In this document: piece by piece, positions 24,642 through 33,190 of the stretch
Numbering within the stretch: the first letter of the stretch is position 1
Layout: the number at the start of each line of letters is the position of its first letter
NCBI RefSeq assembly: GCF_000341085.1
Contig: NZ_ANBA01000013.1
Span: forward strand, 1 to 64,000
Length of the DNA: 64,000 nucleotides
Source: Nocardiopsis ganjiahuensis DSM 45031
GTDB lineage: Bacteria; Actinomycetota; Actinomycetes; Streptosporangiales; Streptosporangiaceae
Direction of reading: 5' to 3'
Translations under genes and position numbers: made by a program
The notes under the pieces: model-generated
Database searches by the model: none
What the model saw: the letters and a program-made list of their open reading frames with translations, nothing else
What the model was told of the DNA's origin: nothing

Positions 24642-25745
24642 TCACACCTCCGCGGCCCGGACGCACAGCACGTCGGGCAGGTGCGCGGCCACCTGGTGCC
24701 AGCTCTCGCCGTCGTCGGTGGCCGCGTAGACGTCCCCGGAGCGGGTCCCGAAGTAGAAGCCGGGGACCTGCGCGCCGTCGGTGCAGGCCGCGTCGCGCAG
24801 CACGATCCCGAAGTACGCCTCCTCCGGCAGCCCCTGGTTGACCGCCCGCCACGACTTCCCGCCGTCGTCGGTGCGGTAGGCACTCAGCCTGTTCCCCGGC
24901 GGGAAGTGCACCTCCTGGCTGACCACGGGGAAGTTCAGTGCGGACTCGGGCCGGTGCGGATGGGCGACCATCGCGAAGCCGAAGTCGGTGGGCAGCCCTT
25001 CCTCGATCCGGCTCCACCCGTCTGCGGCCGGGTCGGCGCTGCGGTAGACCCCGTGGTGGTTCTGGGCGTAGAAGGACCCGTCCGGGGCGGCGGCGACCTT
25101 GTGCACGCACTGGCCGTACTCCGGCTCCTCGTCGGGCAGGAACCCCGCGGAGATGCCCCGGTTCGCCGGTACCCAACTGGCCCCGTCGTCCTCGGTCTGG
25201 TAGACACCTCCGGTGGACATGGCCACGGTGACGGCCTCGGGCGAGCGCCGACCCGAGCCGAGCGTCCCCGGCAGGACGGTGTGGATCGCGGCCCCTCCGG
25301 CTCCGGGGAACCACTCGGTCCGGTGCGGATGGTCCCACAGCGCGCGGACGAGTTCGAAGCTCGTGCCGCCGTCGGAGGACCGGAACAGGGCGTGCGGCTC
25401 CACCCCGGCGAACACGGTGTCCGGGTCGGCGCCGAAGGCGAACTGCCAGGCGCGGGTGAGCGAGGCGCCGGTGTCCTCGGGGAAGGCGATGGGCGGGGCC
25501 CCGGGCTCGGACCAGGTGCTGCCGAGGTCGTCGCTGTGCCAGACGCTCGGACCGAAGTGCCAGCTCTCCGTTCCGGCGAGCAGGCGCTTGGTGTGCGGGT
25601 TGATCCCGACGGTGTAGACAGGACTCATTCCCGCGTCGTTGGCCTCGTCGAGACGGTGCGGACCGGTCACCTCCCACTCGCGCCGATCCTCGCTGCGGGC
25701 CGTGAACAGGCCCTTGCGTGTGCCGATGACCAGGAGATATGCCAT
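24642..25745 (-). CDS. BNR-repeat (sialidase-like) beta-propeller protein
   Basis: 367 residues without a signal peptide. At least five Asp-box repeats are visible (SDDLGSTW, SSDGGTSF, TEDDGASW, TDDGGKSW, TDDGESW), predicting a beta-propeller. The usual sialidase arginine triad and FRIP motif are not evident, so it is probably not a true sialidase. It opens with MAYLLVIGTRKGLF, typical of a cytoplasmic WD40/YVTN-like family in actinobacteria. It is co-transcribed with the ubiquitin-like gene. Confidence 0.82.
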   Translation of the reverse strand: MAYLLVIGTRKGLFTARSEDRREWEVTGPHRLDEANDAGMSPVYTVGINPHTKRLLAGTESWHFGPSVWHSDDLGSTWSEPGAPPIAFPEDTGASLTRAWQFAFGADPDTVFAGVEPHALFRSSDGGTSFELVRALWDHPHRTEWFPGAGGAAIHTVLPGTLGSGRRSPEAVTVAMSTGGVYQTEDDGASWVPANRGISAGFLPDEEPEYGQCVHKVAAAPDGSFYAQNHHGVYRSADPAADGWSRIEEGLPTDFGFAMVAHPHRPESALNFPVVSQEVHFPPGNRLSAYRTDDGGKSWRAVNQGLPEEAYFGIVLRDAACTDGAQVPGFYFGTRSGDVYAATDDGESWHQVAAHLPDVLCVRAAEV

Positions 25746-26247
25746 GAGGAACCCCAGAGTGTGAGCTGAGTCTCCACTCTGGCACAGGGGTGCGACATTC
25801 GTGGGAAGACGTGTCGGGCGGCCCGGGAAGGCGGCCCGGTGCGGCGGTCCGGTGTTCGGCGGGCCGGTGTGCGGAGGGGTTCCGGACGTCTCGGTTTGTT
25901 AATAGTTAGGAACCCGAAAGATTGACTGCGGGTGGCTAATTCGTGCCGTTCGGAAATGGTGGCCCCGTGGGTGGGATAACTTTCGTGAGGAGGGAACCCT
26001 TTCCGGGCAAGGGTTCAGCGGTGAGTGGAAGGCGGTTGTCAGTACCAGATCTCTTTGCAATAAACTCCCGGGCCAACCGGTGTTTGCCCCGAGGGCCACC
26101 CAGGCCTCGGGTTGCCGGTCACCACCAGTCATCCAGCCCGGACGACTTCCCGCTCCCTCGGTCTCCCGGTCCGTTTCGGGACCACCGTCCCAATCGCCGG
26201 TCCCGCGTACCAAGGAGAACCGAGTTCCCACTCGATAGGGTCGCCTC
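25746..26247. other. Intergenic region between BNR-propeller and TetR genes
   Basis: No gene is supported on either strand; an open frame from 25943 is only a frame shadow running into tetR. An AT-richer tract at about 25890-25990 contains TTGTTAATAGTTAGGAA and TTGACT (25921-25926). The right edge holds TAGGGT about seven bases before the tetR ATG. The region probably carries the promoters of the two divergent genes. Confidence 0.45.
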
Positions 26248-26841
26248 ATGCACCACCCCCCGGACACGCTCCACGCTCGCAAACGTCGTAAGGCGAGGGC
26301 CACGATCGTGTCAGCAGCCTTCCAACTCTTCGCCGAACACGGATTCGACAACGTCACGGTCGCGGCCATCGCGGAACGCGCCGAGGTCGGCCGCACCACC
26401 TTCTTCCGGTACTTCGGCGACAAACAACAGGTGCTGTTCGCCGACGACAGCGCCGAGGTGGACCGCATGTGCGCCTACGTGCGGGAGAAGGCGGACCGCC
26501 CGCTGGGCAACGACCTCGGGGCGGCGCTCGCCCTGCTCCGTGAGGCCGGCGTCGCCACCAGGCCCTACGCCTCCCTGTCCCCGGCCCACTCGACGGTGCT
26601 GGTCAGACTCCTGAGAGAGAGCGTCGACCTCCGGTCCCGCTACCTGCTCACCCGGCAGCAACGGGCGCTCCGCCTGGCCGGGGCCCTGACCGAGGCGGGA
26701 GCGGCGGAGAACGTCGCCCTCCTCGCCGCCCACGCCGCGATGGCCTGCGAACTCACCGCCATGCGGCTCGCCGACAGCCCGGAGGCCTTCCCGGCACGCA
26801 TGGACGAGGCCCACGGGATGCTCCGCTCCCTCGGGAACTGA
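26248..26841 (+). CDS. TetR family transcriptional regulator
   Basis: 197 residues. The N-terminal helix-turn-helix is clear (RATIVSAAFQLFAEHGFDNVTVAAIAERAEVGRTTFFRYFGDK), and the C-terminal ligand domain is divergent, as usual. The gene converges on the MFS exporter; regulation of that exporter is a reasonable guess but the genes do not share a promoter region. The TAGGGT at 26236-26241 positions transcription near the ATG, suggesting a leaderless message. Confidence 0.88.
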   Translation: MHHPPDTLHARKRRKARATIVSAAFQLFAEHGFDNVTVAAIAERAEVGRTTFFRYFGDKQQVLFADDSAEVDRMCAYVREKADRPLGNDLGAALALLREAGVATRPYASLSPAHSTVLVRLLRESVDLRSRYLLTRQQRALRLAGALTEAGAAENVALLAAHAAMACELTAMRLADSPEAFPARMDEAHGMLRSLGN

Positions 26842-26877
26842 ACGGGTCGGGGCGTGACCCTCCTGCCCCGACCCGTT
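26841..26877. terminator. Strong bidirectional terminator
   Basis: A perfect 13-bp inverted repeat, AACGGGTCGGGGC and GCCCCGACCCGTT, with an 11-base loop lies directly at the tetR stop codon and 64 bases before the end of the convergent MFS gene. The tail is CTCCTC. Confidence 0.8.
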
Positions 26878-26941
26878 CTCCTCGGACACCCCCGCCCGGG
26901 TCCCCCGTCCCGGACCACGAGGGGGAGACCCCGGCAGGGGC

Positions 26942-28279
26942 TCAGACGTCGTGCTCGCGCACCAGACCGGCGAACCTGCGTCCGAAGCACACCACCACCG
27001 CCAGACTGACCGCGCTCACCAGTGCGTAGGGGGCACGGAGAGCGTCGCTCTGGCCCAGAGCGGACGTCAGAGACGACACCAGCACACCGCCGGCCGCCAT
27101 GCCCACGGCACTCATGCCCCAGCTGACCGTGCGCATGGCGGCATTCACCCGGCCCAGGACATGGTCCGGGGTGACGCGCTGCCGAACCGACGTCATCGCG
27201 ACCCCGTAACCCATGACGAGACCGCCGGAGAGGAAGTACGCCGCGGCCACCACCGGAGTGGACGGGAACAGCGCCACCACCGCGTACAGCAGGCCGCTCC
27301 CGGCCAGACAGACCACGGGCAGGGTCCCGTGCGGCAGGACGGAGCGCAGCCGGGAGACCAGCTGCCCGCCGACCACCGAGCCGACCGCGGCGAAGGCCAT
27401 CAGCAGTCCGAACCCGGCCGAGTCCAGCCCCAGGGTGTCCCGGACGAACAGGACCTGGGTGGAGAGCAGGGTCGCGTAGGCGGTGTTCACGAACACCGCG
27501 ACGACCGCCACCGCGCGCAGCAACGGCTGGCTCCACAGCGCCCTCACCCCCTCGACCACGTCCTCCCACACCCCGCGCAGCCCGCGCAGCCCGCGCAGCC
27601 CGCGCGGCACGCTCGGAGGGGAACCGGAGCCGGGCTCGGATGCGCTGTCCCGGGCCGGTCCGGGGCCGCTGTCCCGCGCTGGTGCCGTGGCGCGCACTCG
27701 CAGCAGGGCCGCCACCGACACCAGCAGCGCGGCGATGTTCAACAGGAACGGCACGAACAGGCCCAGGGCCAGGGCGAAACCGCCCAGCGGACGCCCGGCG
27801 AACTCCTGCGCCACGACGGCCCCGGAGCGGATGTGCCCGTTGGCGCGCTCCAGAGCCCTCCTGGGAACCAGAGCGGGCACCGTGGTCTCGGCGGCGGTGT
27901 CGTAGCAGACCTCCAGGGCGCCGAAGCAGAAGGCGAAGGCCGCCAACAGGGGGACCGAGGCCCAGCCGGAGAACACCAGCAGGGCCAGCAGCGCCCACAA
28001 CAGCACCCTCAGGGCGTTGGCGGAGACCATCAGCGTGAAGCGGGGGACCCGGTCCGCCAGCACCCCCGCGGGCAGCGCCAGGAGGAGCCAGGGCAGCCGC
28101 CCCGCCGTGGCCACGGCGGCCACCAGGGCCGCGTTGTCAGGTGCGAGTGAGGACGCCAGCCAGGGCACGGCGATCATCGCCACACCGTCGCTGAGGTTCG
28201 ATGCCAGGGACGCGGACCAGAAGGCCCAGAACCGTCCCCCGAGCGGCGCCGTCGACGCCCGGGTCGTGGAGTCGGACAA
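26942..28279 (-). CDS. MFS exporter (EntS/macrolide-efflux-like)
   Basis: 445 residues, twelve predicted membrane helices. The N-terminal FWAFWSASLASNLSDGVAMIAVPWLASSL and the first-loop motif ADRVPR are typical of the MFS_3 group, which exports siderophores or drugs. The central cytoplasmic loop (~residues 200-245) is Pro/Ser-rich and carries a GLRGLRGLRG run encoded by a 9-bp tandem repeat. The start appears to be a TTG at 28279; no ribosome site or upstream ATG is visible. Its 5' end lies next to a truncated acyl-CoA dehydrogenase remnant on the other strand, suggesting insertion into an older operon. Confidence 0.87.
   Translation of the reverse strand: MSDSTTRASTAPLGGRFWAFWSASLASNLSDGVAMIAVPWLASSLAPDNAALVAAVATAGRLPWLLLALPAGVLADRVPRFTLMVSANALRVLLWALLALLVFSGWASVPLLAAFAFCFGALEVCYDTAAETTVPALVPRRALERANGHIRSGAVVAQEFAGRPLGGFALALGLFVPFLLNIAALLVSVAALLRVRATAPARDSGPGPARDSASEPGSGSPPSVPRGLRGLRGLRGVWEDVVEGVRALWSQPLLRAVAVVAVFVNTAYATLLSTQVLFVRDTLGLDSAGFGLLMAFAAVGSVVGGQLVSRLRSVLPHGTLPVVCLAGSGLLYAVVALFPSTPVVAAAYFLSGGLVMGYGVAMTSVRQRVTPDHVLGRVNAAMRTVSWGMSAVGMAAGGVLVSSLTSALGQSDALRAPYALVSAVSLAVVVCFGRRFAGLVREHDV
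27572..27607. repeat. 9-bp tandem repeat inside the MFS gene
   Basis: CCCGCGCAG occurs three times in a row followed by a near copy (CCCGCGCGG). It encodes the Gly-Leu-Arg repeats in the exporter's central loop; copy number may vary between strains without frameshift. Confidence 0.7.
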
Positions 28280-28402
28280 GGGGGATCACCGACCTTCCGC
28301 GCACCGGTGCCTCGAGTCGGTCCCGAGCGGGGAACCGGAACACGGTGACAGGCTAGGGGTCGGCCCCGAAGGACGCGTCGAGAGTCCGGACGGGGCGATC
28401 TG

Positions 28403-28560
28403 AAGCCCGAGCGGGCCCTCCGGTTCCACGGGGGCACGGCCACCTCGCCGAGTACGGCACTGAGAAGATCGTGCGCGACCTGCGGGTGCACCGAATCCTG
28501 GAAGGAACCGACGAGACCATGAGCCCCATCACCGCTCGACGACTCACCGGGGCCGCCTGA
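28403..28560 (+). pseudogene. Truncated, frameshifted acyl-CoA dehydrogenase remnant
   Basis: Frame 2 encodes ALRFHGG (28415-28435) and frame 1 continues with GHLAEYGTEKIVRDLRVHRI then LEGTDETM and ends at TGA 28558-28560. Together these are the C-terminal signature of acyl-CoA dehydrogenases (HGGYGYL, RDLRVHQILEGTNEIM). A single missing base at about 28435/28436 separates the halves. The remaining ~350 residues of the enzyme are absent; the MFS gene lies where they should be. Its stop codon overlaps the ATG of the next gene (TGATG), preserving ancestral coupling. An isobutyryl-CoA dehydrogenase of valine breakdown is the likely parent, judged from the neighbour. Confidence 0.75.
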
Positions 28561-29684
28561 TGGCCGGCGAAGAGACCCTCGCGGGCGGAAGCGCCCCGGA
28601 CGCCACGGTGCTGCTGAGGGTGGAGGGCGCACTGGCCCGCGCCACGCTCAACCGGCCGCGCGCCATCAACGCCCTGGACCACGACATGGTCCGCGCGCTC
28701 GCGACCGCCCTCACCGCCTGGGAGAAGGACGAACGGGTGGCCGTGGTGCTGCTCGACGGCGCGGGGGAGCGCGGCCTGTGCGCGGGCGGCGACATCCGGG
28801 CGATCCGGTCCAGCGCCGTGAACGGTGACCGGCGGGCCGCCGACTTCTGGCGGGACGAGTACCACCTCAACGCCCAGATCGCCCGCTACCCCAAGCCCTA
28901 CGTCGCCTTCATGGACGGTGTGGTCATGGGCGGGGGCGTGGGCCTGTCGGCGCACGGAGCCGTGCGGGTGGTCACCGAGCGCTCCGAGGTGGGCATGCCG
29001 GAGACCACCATCGGGTTCGTGCCCGACGTCGGCGGGACCTACCTGCTGTCGCGGGCGCCCGGCGAGACCGGCACCCACCTGGCGCTCACCGGCTCCCCGG
29101 TCGGCGCCGCGGACGCGGTGTACACCGGCATGGCCGACCACTACGTGCCCGCCGAACGCCTGCCCGACCTGGTCTCCGCGCTCTCGGAGGCGGGCACGGA
29201 GGCCGACGTCGCCGAGGCGGTGGGCCGCTTCGCGGAGATCGCCCCGGCCGGGTCCCTGGGGTCCCAGCGGCAGTGGATCGATTCCTGCTACTCCGCCGAC
29301 ACCGCCGAGGAGATCGTGGCGCGGCTGCGGGGGCACGGTGCCCCCGAGGCGGCGAAGGCGGCCGACACCATCGAGGCCAAGTCACCGACCGCGGTGAAGA
29401 CCACTCTGGCGGCGCTGCGCCGGGCGCGCGGCCTGGCCACCCTGGAGGAGGTCCTGGAACAGGAGTACCGGGTCTCCACGGCCGCGCTGAACTGGCCCGA
29501 CCTGGCGGAGGGCATCCGGGCGCAGGTGATCGACAAGGACCGCGACCCGAAGTGGGCTCCGGCCGTGCTGTCGGAGGTCGGCGACGCCGACGTCGCCCGT
29601 GCCTTCGAACCCGCCCCCGGCGGCCCGGTCGGCCTCGCCGAGCCCGCCGGGCCCGGCGGGACCGGGAGCGGAGGCAGTCGGTGA
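28560..29684 (+). CDS. 3-hydroxyisobutyryl-CoA hydrolase
   Basis: 374 residues of the crotonase superfamily. The length, the GGDIRAI oxyanion segment, GVVMGGGVGLSAHG, then ETTIGFVPDVGGTYLLSR and the C-terminal NWPDLAEGIRAQVIDKDRDPKW match the HIBCH group. These hydrolyse 3-hydroxyisobutyryl-CoA in valine catabolism, rather than shorter enoyl-CoA hydratases. The last ~30 residues are a Gly/Pro-rich tail. Its ATG overlaps the stop of the acyl-CoA dehydrogenase remnant, the normal operon partner, so this gene may now depend on a new promoter or be poorly expressed. Confidence 0.88.
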   Translation: MAGEETLAGGSAPDATVLLRVEGALARATLNRPRAINALDHDMVRALATALTAWEKDERVAVVLLDGAGERGLCAGGDIRAIRSSAVNGDRRAADFWRDEYHLNAQIARYPKPYVAFMDGVVMGGGVGLSAHGAVRVVTERSEVGMPETTIGFVPDVGGTYLLSRAPGETGTHLALTGSPVGAADAVYTGMADHYVPAERLPDLVSALSEAGTEADVAEAVGRFAEIAPAGSLGSQRQWIDSCYSADTAEEIVARLRGHGAPEAAKAADTIEAKSPTAVKTTLAALRRARGLATLEEVLEQEYRVSTAALNWPDLAEGIRAQVIDKDRDPKWAPAVLSEVGDADVARAFEPAPGGPVGLAEPAGPGGTGSGGSR

Positions 29685-29754
29685 CCGCGATCGCGGCGCC
29701 CGCTCCGGAGTGAGTCCGGGGCGGGCTCAGCGGGGCGTGCGCCCCGTGCGGTGC

Positions 29755-29790
29755 GGGCCCGGGCGTCCTGCGGTGACGGGGCCCGGGCCC
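29755..29790 (+). terminator. Terminator after the HIBCH gene
   Basis: GGGCCCGGGC (29755-29764) and GCCCGGGCCC (29781-29790) form a perfect 10-bp stem with a 16-base loop and a TTCC tail. A smaller GGGGCG/CGCCCC hairpin lies just upstream at 29732-29745. Confidence 0.65.
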
Positions 29791-29930
29791 TTCCCCGGCC
29801 GATACCGGCCCTGCCCCGGGGGTGATGGGTGTCGGGACCGGTCTGTATCCTCCGACTCCGGCACGGACAGACCCGAGTTTCGGGTCTGCTGACCGGCAGT
29901 CCCACCGCCCTGTGACGAGGAAGTTCCCCC

Positions 29931-30413
29931 ATGAGTACGAGCCCCGTGCCCCGTGCGCTCACCGTTGTCCGCACGCTGATCTACATCAGAGTCGTCTTCG
30001 CGCTCATCATCCACACGCTGGCGCTCATCGGGTTCGCTGTGATGACGGACGCCCAGGTCTACGAGGAGATGGAGATGAGCAGGGCGGCGTCGATCGCCTT
30101 CATGCTCGTGCTGCTCGCTCTGACCCTCTTCGAGTTCTACGTCGCGGCGACCCTGCGCCGGGGCGGCAGAGCCCGGCAGTGGTGCGTGCGCGTACTGGCC
30201 GGGATCTGGCTGCTGACTGCCCTGTTCGGCCTGCTGGCGGGCGATCCGAGCCTTCCCGACGCCGCGATCGCCGTCGTGGTCCTGGCGTTCCACGAGAGCC
30301 GGTCCGCCCGGACCTGGTACCGGTCCGGGGCAGCGGCTGAGGCAGTCGCGGGTGAGGCTCCCGGTTCCGAGGTTCCGGAGGTCCCGGAGGCTTCCCGGGC
30401 TCCGAGGCCCTGA
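29931..30413 (+). CDS. Small four-helix membrane protein
   Basis: 160 residues with four hydrophobic segments (about 12-38, 48-72, 85-105 and 108-125) and a polar C-terminal tail rich in Ala, Glu and Pro. I recognise no family. The N-terminal part (ALTVVRTLIYIRVVFALIIHT) resembles many uncharacterised actinobacterial membrane proteins. GACGAGGAAG lies about 10 bases before the ATG. It is transcribed alone and ends at a strong convergent terminator. Confidence 0.75.
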   Translation: MSTSPVPRALTVVRTLIYIRVVFALIIHTLALIGFAVMTDAQVYEEMEMSRAASIAFMLVLLALTLFEFYVAATLRRGGRARQWCVRVLAGIWLLTALFGLLAGDPSLPDAAIAVVVLAFHESRSARTWYRSGAAAEAVAGEAPGSEVPEVPEASRAPRP

Positions 30414-30427
30414 CCCCGGTTCACAGG

Positions 30428-30477
30428 CGCGCCCCGGGCACCCCCGCTCCCATCAGGCTTGGGGTGTCCGGGGCGCG
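30428..30477. terminator. Strong bidirectional terminator
   Basis: A 17-bp stem with one G-T pair (30428-30444 with 30461-30477) and a 16-base loop lies between the ends of the convergent membrane-protein and GH64 genes. Confidence 0.8.
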
Positions 30478-30507
30478 CGTCCGTGGTCGGCCCTTCCCAG
30501 CGGGTTC

Positions 30508-31686
30508 CTAGAAGGGCGTCAGGGTGATCTCCAGGCCCGAGGGGCCGTGGTCCTGGACGTAGGACGCGAAGTCCTCGACGTCGTCGAAGGCGAACCCGTA
30601 CGCCTTGCCGTCCTCGGTGTACTCGTGGAAGACCCCGGCGTAGCGGTTGGCGATGTCGGCCAGGTAGAACCCGGCCGGGTCGTCGGTGGGCTGGGCGGCG
30701 TGGTCCAGCAGGGTGGCGCGGTTGAGCGCCGCGCCGACGATCGCCGCGACGGGGCCGGTGATGCCGTCGTTGGGTGCGTCCAGGGCACCGTCGCAGAAGA
30801 ACACGTCACGGGTGCTGGGCCGGGGGATGGGGGCGACCCCGCCGTCGAACAGCAGCTCGCCGCCCTGCACCCGGCCGGTGAAGGTCCCGGCGTTGGTGGT
30901 GACGCTCAGGTCGGTGCCCGCGTAGTGCGACCACACCTGGTCCACGTACGGGTCGAAGTAGTCGGTGGGGAAGATCCCGGAGTCGAGCCCGTGGCCCGGG
31001 GCGACGATCCGGTGGTTGCCGAAGACCAGCGAGGAGAAGTCCGGGTCGGCGGCGAGCGTCTCGAAGATCGCGTCGCGTCCGCCGGGCAGGAGGAAGCCGG
31101 TGCTCTGGTCGTCGTCCCCTGTCAGCCGGATGCCGATCGGCACGCTGAACTGGTCCACCATCGAGGTGTTGCAGAACATGCCGTCCTCGTTGTGGGTGAA
31201 CTCCACCGAGTCGTGCAGGACGTCGAACCCGTGGTCGTTCTCGACCCAGCCCGCCGGGAGCTGGAGTGCGGGGTTGCCGTTGCCGTCCTCGACGATCCGG
31301 ATGCCGAGCTTGCCGCCGAGGGCGAAGTAGATCCGGCCGGACATGTACGGGAGCGTCATGTCGGAGGGGAGGGCGTCCAGCGGGATCGAGTAGTCGGTGT
31401 ACCCGTCATCGGTGTTGTCGTCCACGCTGACCTGGTGCGGCGTCCCGTTCGAGTCGACCCAGCAGTGGACGTTGTCCACGAGGTCGGTGCCGACGATGTA
31501 CACGAGGACCTCGTCGTCCCCGTAGGCGCCGCTGTTGTTGGTCACGCTGACCGGGAGCGCTCCCAAATTGGCCGCGCCCGAGGCGGGGGTGATGTTCTGG
31601 GGGCCGGGAGCGCAACCGGCTGCGCCCAGCAGGGGGACTCCGACGGCGAGCGAGGCGCCGCCCAGGAAGAGCCTGCGGTTGATCAT
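30508..31686 (-). CDS. GH64-family beta-1,3-glucanase-like lipoprotein
   Basis: 392 residues. The N-terminus (NRRLFLGGASLAVGVPLL) has a twin-arginine-like motif and a lipobox with Cys25 (GAAGC), so it is predicted to be exported and lipid-anchored. The mature part matches family GH64 laminaripentaose-producing glucanases. LPVSVTNNSG opens the beta-barrel, and Glu162 (VEFTHN) with Asp178 (MVDQF) have exactly the 16-residue spacing of the catalytic Glu154/Asp170 of the Streptomyces matensis enzyme. It should cleave beta-1,3-glucan, for example fungal cell wall. Membrane anchoring is unusual for a secreted glucanase. Confidence 0.8.
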   Translation of the reverse strand: MINRRLFLGGASLAVGVPLLGAAGCAPGPQNITPASGAANLGALPVSVTNNSGAYGDDEVLVYIVGTDLVDNVHCWVDSNGTPHQVSVDDNTDDGYTDYSIPLDALPSDMTLPYMSGRIYFALGGKLGIRIVEDGNGNPALQLPAGWVENDHGFDVLHDSVEFTHNEDGMFCNTSMVDQFSVPIGIRLTGDDDQSTGFLLPGGRDAIFETLAADPDFSSLVFGNHRIVAPGHGLDSGIFPTDYFDPYVDQVWSHYAGTDLSVTTNAGTFTGRVQGGELLFDGGVAPIPRPSTRDVFFCDGALDAPNDGITGPVAAIVGAALNRATLLDHAAQPTDDPAGFYLADIANRYAGVFHEYTEDGKAYGFAFDDVEDFASYVQDHGPSGLEITLTPF

Positions 31687-31826
31687 GCTGAGAACTCCTC
31701 AGTAGCGGGTGTGAAGAGGTGCGCCCCATGGAGCCAGTTGTGAGCGTCCGCGTCAACAGGGGGAGCGGGGTGGATTCGGGTGTTGATCGCGTTACCCGTG
31801 GTGACAGAAGTGCCATGTGACTCAAG

Positions 31827-32852
31827 TCACCTTGGGTGGCCGACGGTGAACTCCAGGAGCTCGATTCCGTGCGATTCGTGGTTCCCGGCGAGACTCAGTC
31901 CCGCTTCCGCCGCCAGGGCCGCGATCTCCTCGGCGCTCCGCTCCCGGCCGTTGAAGTACGCGAGCATCCGCACGTCGAGTTCGAACACCGCCGGCCCGCC
32001 GTCGTACTCGGCGACCAGGACGACCCCGGCGGGTCCGGCCGCCTCGGCGCAGCGGCGCAGGATCGCCCGGGCCGAGTCGTCGTCCCAGTCGTGCAGGACC
32101 CAGGACAGCAGGTAGGCCTCCCCGCCCTCGGGCAGGGGGTCGAAGAAACTGCCCTCGACGGCGTCGGCGCGGTCCGACAGGGCGGCCCTGCGGAAGGTCT
32201 CGCGTGCGGCCGCCGCCGGTCCGGCCAGGTCCACCACGGTTCCGCGCGGATGCGAGAACCGCTCCAACAGGGTGCGCAGCAGGGTGCCGTCCCCGCCGCC
32301 CACGTCCACCAGGTGCTCCAGCGCCTGCCACTCGTACATCCCGGACAGGGTCCGCGCCTGCGCCGCCATGCGCGCCCCCATGATCTCGTCGAAGGAGGCG
32401 GACAGGGCCGGGTCCGCGGACAGGTCCTCCCAGAACGACGTCCCCTCGAAGTGCAGCCCGTAGGCGGACTCCCCGGTGCGCAGCGCCTCGGTCAGCTCGG
32501 ACAGGCACAGGTCGGCCCGTCCGTGAGCGCTGTCGGCCGCGAACCAGTGCAGCCGCGAGTAGGGGTGGTCCGAGCGCAGCGCGGCACCGGTGTCGGTGAG
32601 CGCGAACCGTTCGCCGTCCCAGGTGAACAGGCCCTCGGCCACCAGGTGACGCAGGACCCGGGCCAGGGAGTCGGGGTGCGCGCCGACGGCCTCGCCCAGT
32701 TCCGGGGCGGTGCGCGGGCCCTCCGCCAGGCGGTCGGCGACCCGTAGCGTCGCCACCGCCCGGATCGCCATCGGCGTGACCAGACTGGCCTTGGCCCAGA
32801 GCTGCGACGAGGCCGCTCTCGCTTTCTCGATGTCCCGTTGTTCCCTGCTCAT
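31827..32852 (-). CDS. SAM-dependent O-methyltransferase (COMT-like)
   Basis: 341 residues. An N-terminal dimerisation winged helix (ATLRVADRLAEGPRTAPELGEAVGAHPDSLARVLRHL) is followed by a class I methyltransferase domain with SAM motif LVDVGGGDGTLL and the HDWDDDSARAILRRC segment. The catalytic base region is typical of small-molecule O-methyltransferases used in polyketide or phenazine tailoring (TcmO/CarO type). No biosynthetic genes are near, so the substrate is unknown. I start at the ATG at 32852; longer frames upstream are Pro/Arg-rich shadows. A GTGACT/AGTCAC palindrome overlaps its stop codon. Confidence 0.87.
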   Translation of the reverse strand: MSREQRDIEKARAASSQLWAKASLVTPMAIRAVATLRVADRLAEGPRTAPELGEAVGAHPDSLARVLRHLVAEGLFTWDGERFALTDTGAALRSDHPYSRLHWFAADSAHGRADLCLSELTEALRTGESAYGLHFEGTSFWEDLSADPALSASFDEIMGARMAAQARTLSGMYEWQALEHLVDVGGGDGTLLRTLLERFSHPRGTVVDLAGPAAAARETFRRAALSDRADAVEGSFFDPLPEGGEAYLLSWVLHDWDDDSARAILRRCAEAAGPAGVVLVAEYDGGPAVFELDVRMLAYFNGRERSAEEIAALAAEAGLSLAGNHESHGIELLEFTVGHPR

Positions 32853-33190
32853 CGAGCGCACTCCACTCCTCTGGTCGCCGTGGCCGCCTCCGGGGAGATT
32901 ACCCGGACGGGAGGGATTCAAAGGGAGGAACACGGGACCCTCAGGGCTCTTCGGGCGCAGCGGCGTCCGGTTCCGGCCGGGTGTCCGGGCCGTTCCGAGA
33001 GAACCCACAGGTGAGAGGCGCCGGGTGCTCCCAGCGTCCTCCCCGGGTGTTTTCGGAGGGCGGTGAGGGATGTTCCGGGCACATCGCCCCACTCCGGCGG
33101 ATCCCTTCCCCCGATCCCCTTCCCGACAGCGGCAGGGTGTCTAGAGTCGGTGGGAACACTGGCGCGGGGGCGGACGAGCGGGAGAGAGCC

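Noticed and set aside
27572..27607. Short tandem repeat considered as a CRISPR or phase-variation tract
   Set aside because: The unit is 9 bp without spacers and preserves frame, so it is neither a CRISPR array nor an on/off switch.
31817..31830. GTGACT/AGTCAC palindrome at the end of the O-methyltransferase gene, considered as a terminator or operator
   Set aside because: Only 6 bp with a two-base loop and overlapping a stop codon; too weak to call on sequence alone.
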